Source: Ectopseudomonas composti
Lineage (GTDB): Bacteria; Pseudomonadota; Gammaproteobacteria; Pseudomonadales; Pseudomonadaceae
Assembly: GCF_001567565.1 (NCBI RefSeq)
Contig: NZ_LSSW01000002.1
Location: 1 to 64,000, forward strand
DNA: 64,000 nt
Direction of reading: 5' to 3'
The notes under the pieces were generated by a model. It worked only from the letters and a program-made list of their open reading frames with translations. It was not told the origin of the DNA and ran no database searches. The position numbers and the translations under genes are program-made. Positions 57,429 to 64,000 of the stretch are shown here, in pieces (positions within the stretch are counted from its first letter, which is position 1; the number at the start of each line of letters is the position of its first letter).

Positions 57429-60200
57429 ATGCAGGTGAAGTTCTCAACGGGAATTGCCAGACTTTTTGGTCTGGCCTTAGCATTTTTCGCTTCTACGCCA
57501 TTTGCCCAACCTGCCAGCGTGGCCTTCTGGTACGCCGATCAGTTGCCCCTGCCTGAGTTGTCGCAGTTCGAGTGGGTGGTCGTCGAGCCGGACCATGTCT
57601 CGCCAGGCGATCTTGCTTACCTCCAGAAGCAGGGCAGTGAGGTCTTCGCCTACCTGTCCATTGGCGAATTCGCCGGTGACGTTGCCCAGGCTGGTTTGAG
57701 CGAGGCCACCAGCGTTGTGCGCAACGATGCCTGGAACAGCCAGGTCATGAATTTGGCCTCGCCGGTATGGCGTGAACATCTTTTCAAGCGCGCCAGTACC
57801 CTGCGCCAGCAGGGTTACACGGGCCTTTTCCTCGACACGCTGGACAGTTTCCAGCTGCAAGCACAGGACCTTCAGGGTAGCCAGCGTGAGGCGCTCAAGA
57901 GCCTGCTGAGCGAACTGCATCGGCGTGAACCGACACTCAAGTTGTTCTTCAACCGTGGTTTCGAGGTACTGCCGGAACTGCCGGGCGTTGCCTCCGCGGT
58001 CGCCGTCGAGTCCATTTATGCGGGTTGGGACGCGGGCGGTGGTTACAAGGAGGTTTCGCAGGGGGATCGTGACTGGTTGTTGCCGCGCCTCGATGCGGTG
58101 CGCAAACAGGGTGTTCCAGTGGTGGCGATCGAGTATCTGCCGCCCGAGCAGCGCGAACAGGCACGCAAGCTGGCTACGCGCCTGACCCAGGAGGGCTTCA
58201 TTCCCTATGTAACGTCCCCGGCGCTGGATGCCATCGGCGTTGGCGGCGTGGAAGTCCAGCCTCGGCGTATCGCGCTGGTCTACGATGCGCGCGAAGGTGA
58301 GCTCGAAGATAACCCGGGGCACGTGCACCTGGGCGGTTTGCTCGAGTATCTGGGCTACCGGGTCGACTATTGGCCGGCCGACACCACGTTGCCGCAGCGT
58401 CCTCTGAAAGGGCTCTACGCCGGTATCGTGGTGTGGATGACCAGCGGCTCGCCAGTGGATCGCGATTACTTCGAGAACTGGTTGGGCCAGCGACTCGATG
58501 AGCAGGTACCGCTCGCCTTTATGGCTGGGATGCCCACCGAAAACGACAGCCTGCTGGACCGTCTGGGCATTCGCACGCGTTCGCAGCCGGTCGGCCAGGA
58601 TGCTGTGCTGCTGTCCCATGACGCTGCGCTGGTCGGTGGCTTCGAAGCGCCGCTGCGCTTGCGCACGCGGGATGTCCCGCCGCTGACCGTGACCGCCCCC
58701 GAGCGTACCCAGGCCGCGCTTTCCCTGCAGAGCGGTGACCGGGTCTATGTGCCGGTGGCGACCGGGGACTGGGGCGGCTATGCGTTGGCGCCTTATGTGT
58801 TCGAAGAGGGGCTCGATCATCGGCGCTGGGTGCTCGATCCCTTTGCCTTCATTTCCCGTGCCTTCAAGCTGCCGGCGTTGCCGCGTCCCGATACCACGAC
58901 GGAGAACGGCCGCCGCATCGCCACCGTGCATCTGGATGGCGATGGCTTCGTGTCCCGCGCCGAAGTCCCCGGCTCACCTTACTCGGGTATCCAGGTACTG
59001 GAGGACTTCATCAAGCCATACCCGCTGCTGACCTCGGTGTCGGTGATCGAGGGCGAAGTCGGCCCACGCGGCATGTACCCGCATCTTTCGCGGGAGCTAG
59101 AACCTATCGCCCGCGAGATTTTCGCCAACCCCAAGGTCGAGGTCGCCAGTCATACCTTCAGTCACCCGTTCTTCTGGCAGCCGGAAAAGGCTACGAAACG
59201 GGAGAACTTCGAGGCGGAGTACGGCTACATGATGGCCATCCCGGGGTACAAGACGCTGGACATGCAGCGCGAGGTCGTCGGCGCGCGTGACTATATCAAT
59301 CAGCGCCTGACCACCCCGAAGAAGCCGGTGAAGATGATCTTCTGGTCCGGCGATGCCATGCCCAGCGCCGAAACCATCAAGCTGGCCTATGACAGCGGGC
59401 TGCCGAACGTCAACGGCGGCAATACGGTACTGACCAAGGCCTATCCCTCGCTGACCGGGCTCTATCCGCTGATCCGACCGACCACTGGCGGTCTGCACTT
59501 CTATGCGCCGGTGATCAACGAGAACGTCTACACCAACCTGTGGACCGGGCCGTACTACGGCTTCCGTGACGTTCAGGACACCTTTGCACTGACTGACAGT
59601 CCGCGCCGCCTGCGTGGCTTCCACCTCTATTACCACTTCTACTCGGGGACCAAGCAGGCCTCCATCCGGGCCATGCGCCAGATCTACCAGACCATTCTCG
59701 ATGGCCAGCCGCTGTCGTTGTGGATGAGCGATTACATCAAACGGGTCGAAGGGCTGTACCGCGCGAGCCTGGCCAGACGCAGCGACGGAACCTGGCAGGT
59801 CAAGGGCCTGGTGGGCATGCGCACGCTGCGTCTCGATCCTTCTCTGGGCTGGCCTGATCTGGCTCGCTCCCAGGGGGTTGCCGGTGTGCGTGATCTACCA
59901 CAGGGGCGTTATGTGCACCTGACCGGCGCCGATGCGGTGCTGGCGTTGCGTGAGACCCGTGACCCGCGTCCTGCGTTGGAAGAGGCCAATATTCCACTGA
60001 CCGGCTGGCGTTATCTGGATGACAAGCGCGTGACGTTCTCTTTCCAGGGTGAGTTCCCGCTCAGTTTCAGCGTGCGCTCGGCCGGAGCGTGCCACGTGAC
60101 GGCGGGGGGCGGCCGGTTCAGCGGTACGCATGACAATGGCGTATGGCATTTCGAATTGCCGATGAAGCAGGTGAGCGATGCACAACTCGTCTGCAACTAA
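57429..60200 (+). CDS. pelA: Pel polysaccharide deacetylase/hydrolase PelA
   Basis: A periplasmic bifunctional enzyme that partly deacetylates and trims Pel; 923 residues, close to the roughly 950 of P. aeruginosa. It has a signal peptide (LFGLALAFFASTPFAQ), an N-terminal hydrolase domain (residues about 30-290, ASVAFWYADQLPLPELSQFEWVVVEP, SIYAGWDAGGGYKEV), a middle domain (to about 480), then a deacetylase barrel with the metal-binding pattern HLDGDGF (501-507, Asp 503) and SHTFSH (His 575 and 579). The ATG at 57429 gives the signal peptide directly at the N-terminus. It overlaps pelB by 23 nt. Confidence 0.95.
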   Translation: MQVKFSTGIARLFGLALAFFASTPFAQPASVAFWYADQLPLPELSQFEWVVVEPDHVSPGDLAYLQKQGSEVFAYLSIGEFAGDVAQAGLSEATSVVRNDAWNSQVMNLASPVWREHLFKRASTLRQQGYTGLFLDTLDSFQLQAQDLQGSQREALKSLLSELHRREPTLKLFFNRGFEVLPELPGVASAVAVESIYAGWDAGGGYKEVSQGDRDWLLPRLDAVRKQGVPVVAIEYLPPEQREQARKLATRLTQEGFIPYVTSPALDAIGVGGVEVQPRRIALVYDAREGELEDNPGHVHLGGLLEYLGYRVDYWPADTTLPQRPLKGLYAGIVVWMTSGSPVDRDYFENWLGQRLDEQVPLAFMAGMPTENDSLLDRLGIRTRSQPVGQDAVLLSHDAALVGGFEAPLRLRTRDVPPLTVTAPERTQAALSLQSGDRVYVPVATGDWGGYALAPYVFEEGLDHRRWVLDPFAFISRAFKLPALPRPDTTTENGRRIATVHLDGDGFVSRAEVPGSPYSGIQVLEDFIKPYPLLTSVSVIEGEVGPRGMYPHLSRELEPIAREIFANPKVEVASHTFSHPFFWQPEKATKRENFEAEYGYMMAIPGYKTLDMQREVVGARDYINQRLTTPKKPVKMIFWSGDAMPSAETIKLAYDSGLPNVNGGNTVLTKAYPSLTGLYPLIRPTTGGLHFYAPVINENVYTNLWTGPYYGFRDVQDTFALTDSPRRLRGFHLYYHFYSGTKQASIRAMRQIYQTILDGQPLSLWMSDYIKRVEGLYRASLARRSDGTWQVKGLVGMRTLRLDPSLGWPDLARSQGVAGVRDLPQGRYVHLTGADAVLALRETRDPRPALEEANIPLTGWRYLDDKRVTFSFQGEFPLSFSVRSAGACHVTAGGGRFSGTHDNGVWHFELPMKQVSDAQLVCN

Positions 60201-63200
60201 GAAGAACGTACCGCGTACGCGCTTGCTCAACCCCTGGATGATCCTGCTGGTTGCCGGGTTCGTGGTGGCCTTGCTGGCGCTGTCCTACAAGAGCGAGGAG
60301 GTGTTCCTGCCGAGCGCGGACGATACGCCGGACGCCGTCGCCATCAGCTATACCGAGCTGCTGATCAAGGCTCACCCGGAAGACGACAAGCTCAAGCTGC
60401 GCCTGATCGATCAGCTGATCCAGGTCGGTGACTTCACCCGTGCTCGCGAGTACCTCGAGCAATTGCAGGGGCGCCTGCTGGCCGTTACCCCCTTCTACTC
60501 GGCGATGCTCGATGTGCTGCGTGCCCAGGCAGACCCTGAAGGGATCAGCGACGAGCAGCGCGCCGCGCTGGTAGACGAACTGCGCAGCCTGAAAATCGCC
60601 GATCTGGACAATGGCATGCTGGAGCGCCTGGCGCGCTACTCGCTGGAAATCGGCGGGCTGGATGTCGCCGTAGTGGCGTACCGGGAGCTGGCCGAGCGCG
60701 ACAGCGAGCGGCGCAAGCACTGGCTGGACGAGGCGGCGATCTGGAGTCTGGCCAATAACGACCAGAGTGGCGCGGCGCAGGTCTACCAGCAGCTGGCGAC
60801 CGAAGAAAGCGACCAGCAGGCGCGCATGGGCTACCTGCGAGAAGCGTTCGATGCCCTGCTTGCGGCGGGTCATCCCGATCAGGCGGCGCAACTGCTGGCT
60901 CAGCACCTGGACGAACTCGACGCGCAACAGGCATCCCTCGACTGGCTGGCAGCCGGTGTCGATGCTGCCCAGGGTGGGCTCCGTTATGACCTGGCGGAGA
61001 CCTTCATTCAGCGCTGGCTTAGCCTGAAGAGGGATGACCCGCGTGCACTGACCGCCGATTTCCACCTCAGCCTCGCCTCCGGTGCGGTCGACCGGGCGTG
61101 GCAGTTAGCGCCTGAACTGCTGGCGCTGACGCCCGATGACTATGACATGGTGGCGGAAGTTGCGCGCCTGGCCGAGTGGACCGGGCACACCCAGCAGGCG
61201 CTGAGTTACTGGATGCAGATGCTGGCGCAACGTGAAGATCCGGAGCTGCGTGACCGGGTCTGGCGTTATGCCCTGCAACTGTTCGATTTCGATCAGGTGA
61301 TCGCGACGCTTTCCACTATCGAGGCGCATCGGCAGATGAGCGATGTGGAAATCGACACCCTGGTCTACAGCCATGAAACCCGAGGCACTCCAGAGCAGGC
61401 TGAAGCCTGGCTGCGGGCCTACCTGCAACGCTATCCCAACCATCTGTTCGCGCGTCAGCGCCTGCGCATGCTGCTGGAAAACACTCAGCAGTTCAGGAAA
61501 GAGGTCGAGCAGTGGCAGGCCCTGGCTGCCCGCGGGCCGCTGACGATCAAGGAGCGTATCCGCTGGGCCAAGGTGCACTGGAATCTGTTCGAGCCGGACC
61601 AGGCCTGGCAGGTACTGACGGCGGCCGACTCACCCGAGGTCGACGATCCCGAGTTCTGGAAGCTGCGCGCCAATCTGGCCTGGGAGCTCGAACAGGATGC
61701 AGAGGTGCGCGCTTCGTACGATCATCTGCTGAGCCTCAACGTGGCGCTGGGCCTGGAGGATGAGGACCGCCTGATTCGTCTGTACTGGGATCTCGATCCC
61801 AAACGTTCCCTGCAGATTCTGGTCGATAGCTGGCAGCGCACCGGCAGGGTCACGCGTCTGATCGTCGCGCTGCAACTGGCCGAGACGTTGCGTGACTGGG
61901 ACACCTTGAGATCGCTGCTGGCCGACGCGGAGAAGTCGCCCAACGGACGCGACAACTCGCAGTACTGGATTGCCCGGGCCGCGCTGGCCTCCCAGGACGG
62001 CAATTACGACCAGGCACGGGCCTACTACAAGCAGGCCCTGGCACTGTTCCCCGACGACAATCTGGTGCGTCAACGCATCCTGTGGTTCTACATCGACAAC
62101 GCGCAGCGGGACTCGCTGGCGCAACTGTTGCCGGAATGGCGCGCCCGGGCCGTCACGGACAGCCGGCTGTGGTTGCCCTATGCCACCGGCTACATGTTGC
62201 TCAACAACACCCAGGAAGCCTTGCGCTGGTTCCGTCAGCACCTCAAGTCCAATCCAAGCGATCGCCTGGTGCTCGCGGCCTATGCCGATGCTGCCGAGGC
62301 CGCTGGCTACGAGGACCTGGCCTGGCGTCTGCGCCGCCAGCTGCTGCGTGACTTCAATCTGCAGCGTGTCACCTCGACCCCCGAGGGTTATGCCATGTAC
62401 CTGCGTCTGCTGGCTGGGTCGCAGGGTACGCTGACTTCACTGGCACAGGCCAAACGTCTCTGGAACGGCGAGCCGGCGACGTTGCAGCTATGGTTCGAAC
62501 ATTTCCTCGAGCGCCTCGACGCCGGTAACCAGTCGGCGCTGAAGGACGACTGGCTGGCCTGGGGCGCAGCACGCGGTCTGAAAGCCGGCAACTATGACGA
62601 GATCCAGCAGGCGCTGCGCAACGACAACCACGCGCAGATGCAGCGCCTGCTCGAGCATGGCGGGCTCGATGCCGCGCATACGGTGGAAGTACTCTCGCGT
62701 CTCGGTCATGAGGGTGAGGCACTGGCCTCGGGGCTCAGCAGTCAGGGCGATGAGCAACCCGATTCGATTCGCCAGCAATTGCTCTACCAGACCACCGGGA
62801 TGCTCGAGAGCTCACCGCAGGGCCTGCAACTTGGCTGGCGCAAGACGGACTACGGCGACCTCGACTTCAAGGGACCGCGCCTGCAGGTGGCCCGTCACCT
62901 GGGTGACGACTGGTATGCCGATCTGCAGCTCGAGCAGGGGCGCTACAACAGCTCGAACCTGAACAGCGCGGTGCTCGGCAACGAGCGCAACGTCAAGCTG
63001 GAAGCGCGCCGCAAGTTGGATGATGGCGACCTGCGCTTGATCGTCGACAGCAGCCTGCGTGACGACGATGACCGCCACGGCCTGGGTATCGAGCGCAGCT
63101 GGCGCCTGAGCTCGCGTGATGAACTGGGGTTGGCTTTCGACTGGCATCGTGAGGCCGAGGACACCGGCCTGCTGCGTGCTTTGGGCATGCGCGATGGCGT

Positions 63201-63780
63201 GCGTCTCAGAGGGCAACATGGTTTCTCTGCGCGTGACCAGTTGACCTGGTCGCTGACGCACAATCGCTATAGTTCCAGGCAGGGCGACGCCATTGGCAGC
63301 GGCCAAGGCGCATCGCTGGAATGGGGCCACATGGTGTTCTTCGATGACCCGTCCTGGTTGCTGCGTTCCGGTGTGGATTACCAGCGCAACAGCGCGAAGA
63401 GCACGGTTGCCGATGATCTGCTCAGTGCCAATGGCGGTGCCTACATTCCGTTCGACGATGATCCCGAGGCGACGATTCGGGGCGACGAACTGCTGCAGAG
63501 CCGCTATGGCCAGCTTTATGTCGCCAGCACCTGGCGTCGTGGCTTCCCTGGCGCCCTGAACAGAACCCGGCCGCAGTTCACCTGGATGATCGACACCGTC
63601 GCTGGCTGGCAGTGGACGGAGCGGCAATTCAACTACGGCATTAACGTTGGCGTCGGCGTCGAACTGTTCGGCGACGATGAATTGGCCCTGACCCTGGGTT
63701 ACCAGTCCGCGCCCAGAGGCGGGGAAGGTGATCCCGGTGGTTCGCTCGGTATTACCTACAGCACCCGCTTCGGGCGCTAA
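60178..63780 (+). CDS. pelB: Pel export porin/TPR scaffold PelB
   Basis: A 1,200-residue outer-membrane protein (about 1,190 in P. aeruginosa). It has an inner-membrane segment at residues about 19-37 (MILLVAGFVVALLALSY), a long run of TPR-like helices (about 50-880) and a C-terminal beta-barrel (from about 895) with alternating hydrophobic strands, ending GSLGITYSTRFGR. PelB exports Pel and organises PelA in the periplasm. It overlaps pelA by 23 nt, showing one operon. Confidence 0.95.
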   Translation: MHNSSATKKNVPRTRLLNPWMILLVAGFVVALLALSYKSEEVFLPSADDTPDAVAISYTELLIKAHPEDDKLKLRLIDQLIQVGDFTRAREYLEQLQGRLLAVTPFYSAMLDVLRAQADPEGISDEQRAALVDELRSLKIADLDNGMLERLARYSLEIGGLDVAVVAYRELAERDSERRKHWLDEAAIWSLANNDQSGAAQVYQQLATEESDQQARMGYLREAFDALLAAGHPDQAAQLLAQHLDELDAQQASLDWLAAGVDAAQGGLRYDLAETFIQRWLSLKRDDPRALTADFHLSLASGAVDRAWQLAPELLALTPDDYDMVAEVARLAEWTGHTQQALSYWMQMLAQREDPELRDRVWRYALQLFDFDQVIATLSTIEAHRQMSDVEIDTLVYSHETRGTPEQAEAWLRAYLQRYPNHLFARQRLRMLLENTQQFRKEVEQWQALAARGPLTIKERIRWAKVHWNLFEPDQAWQVLTAADSPEVDDPEFWKLRANLAWELEQDAEVRASYDHLLSLNVALGLEDEDRLIRLYWDLDPKRSLQILVDSWQRTGRVTRLIVALQLAETLRDWDTLRSLLADAEKSPNGRDNSQYWIARAALASQDGNYDQARAYYKQALALFPDDNLVRQRILWFYIDNAQRDSLAQLLPEWRARAVTDSRLWLPYATGYMLLNNTQEALRWFRQHLKSNPSDRLVLAAYADAAEAAGYEDLAWRLRRQLLRDFNLQRVTSTPEGYAMYLRLLAGSQGTLTSLAQAKRLWNGEPATLQLWFEHFLERLDAGNQSALKDDWLAWGAARGLKAGNYDEIQQALRNDNHAQMQRLLEHGGLDAAHTVEVLSRLGHEGEALASGLSSQGDEQPDSIRQQLLYQTTGMLESSPQGLQLGWRKTDYGDLDFKGPRLQVARHLGDDWYADLQLEQGRYNSSNLNSAVLGNERNVKLEARRKLDDGDLRLIVDSSLRDDDDRHGLGIERSWRLSSRDELGLAFDWHREAEDTGLLRALGMRDGVRLRGQHGFSARDQLTWSLTHNRYSSRQGDAIGSGQGASLEWGHMVFFDDPSWLLRSGVDYQRNSAKSTVADDLLSANGGAYIPFDDDPEATIRGDELLQSRYGQLYVASTWRRGFPGALNRTRPQFTWMIDTVAGWQWTERQFNYGINVGVGVELFGDDELALTLGYQSAPRGGEGDPGGSLGITYSTRFGR

Positions 63781-63807
63781 GCAAGGATTCTCAAAGGAGG
63801 AATGAAG

Positions 63808-64000
63808 ATGCAAAGCATACGTTGCCTGGCCCTGGTGGCCATTGCACTGGTCGTCGCGGGTTGCTCCAGTTTCAGCGGCGGTGGTAGTCCAACCTTGTCA
63901 CGTGATGCCTCGTGGGGCGTCGCGCCGCTGGTCAACTTCGCGCAGGCGCCGCAGGCTGGCGAACGCGCCGAGCAGATCCTGATCAGCATCCTGGCTGAAC
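63808..64000 (+). CDS. pelC: Pel export lipoprotein PelC, 5' part (cut by window end)
   Basis: The first 64 codons of pelC. The signal sequence CLALVAIALVVAGC ends in a lipobox with Cys, followed by a lipoprotein N-terminus and SWGVAPLVNFAQAPQAGERAEQIL, resembling PelC, which forms an outer-membrane ring around the PelB pore. The ATG at 63808 lies 7 bp after AAAGGAGG; an ATG at 63802 is too close to that site. The gene is truncated by the window edge, not by mutation. Confidence 0.85.
   Translation, partial: MQSIRCLALVAIALVVAGCSSFSGGGSPTLSRDASWGVAPLVNFAQAPQAGERAEQILISILAE

Noticed and set aside
1..64000. CRISPR array, tRNA or rRNA genes
   Set aside because: No regularly spaced repeats, tRNA cloverleaf or rRNA sequence was seen on either strand.

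Overview
The window reads as the chromosome of a Pseudomonas of the mendocina/oleovorans/stutzeri type. The evidence is high GC content, REP-like repeats (GTAGGAGCGG... and GTAGCCCGGATG...), an E. coli-ordered glcC/glcDEFGBA locus, a Pseudomonas-type mdc malonate decarboxylase operon and the start of a pel operon. The species guess is inference. P. stutzeri and P. mendocina are classically described as able to make lateral flagella, and that fits the main feature here.

Regions: (1) 0.4-9.2 kb holds a lateral-type flagellar block. It runs fliD-fliS-fliT-like-fliK-fliL-fliA-motA-motB (lafB,C,D,E,F,S,T,U order of Vibrio parahaemolyticus), preceded by a near-perfect sigma-54 promoter. Facing it on the minus strand are a ToxR/CadC-like membrane regulator with a small membrane partner, and a flagellin (lafA). 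(2) 9.3-19.2 kb is housekeeping metabolism: rubredoxin, then glycolate permease, malate synthase G, GlcG and glycolate oxidase GlcFED (all minus), with the divergent GntR regulator glcC and two perfect TGGT-N3-ACCA operators. (3) 19.3-30.8 kb holds the rest of the rod/hook genes: flgA (minus) and flgBCDEFGHIJKL, followed by an unusual hook-associated-like protein. FlgJ carries a GH23 lytic transglycosylase domain instead of the glucosaminidase usual in gamma-proteobacterial polar FlgJ. (4) 31.0-32.9 kb encodes a secreted PilJ-N-like protein and a PAS-GGDEF diguanylate cyclase.

(5) 33.0-40.3 kb is the malonate decarboxylase operon mdcABCDEGH plus the transporter genes madL/madM. Its LysR regulator mdcR lies 15 kb away at 55.1-56.0 kb, convergent. 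(6) The 40.3-55.1 kb segment between them looks like an inserted catabolic island. It contains an RraA-like aldolase, a TRAP transporter with an SMP-30 lactonase, an IclR regulator, a D-hydroxyacid dehydrogenase with a tripartite tricarboxylate transporter (TTT) and a PDC-lactonase-like amidohydrolase, and a second complete TTT system. The island is tied together by at least five GAAATG-N-CATTTC palindromes and by a leader present three times. Each leader has the operator over TTGAAA-N16-TARNCT, a hairpin of changing sequence but constant position, then AACAAGG-N-CGCACC-ATG. Only one leader still drives a full dehydrogenase gene. The other two lead into short ORFs, one of them a visible decayed dehydrogenase start. 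This is the best candidate for an undescribed system in the window.

(7) 56.4-57.0 kb is a glutathione S-transferase gene. (8) 57.4 kb to the window end carries pelA, pelB and the first part of pelC (Pel exopolysaccharide), with FleQ-box-like sequences upstream of pelA.

The window lacks the flagellar export/basal genes (fliEFGHIJ, fliMNPQR, flhAB), a LafK-like activator, and flgM/flgN. They may lie to the left of position 1. Assignments rest on reading the sequence and on remembered family features; no database search was run.
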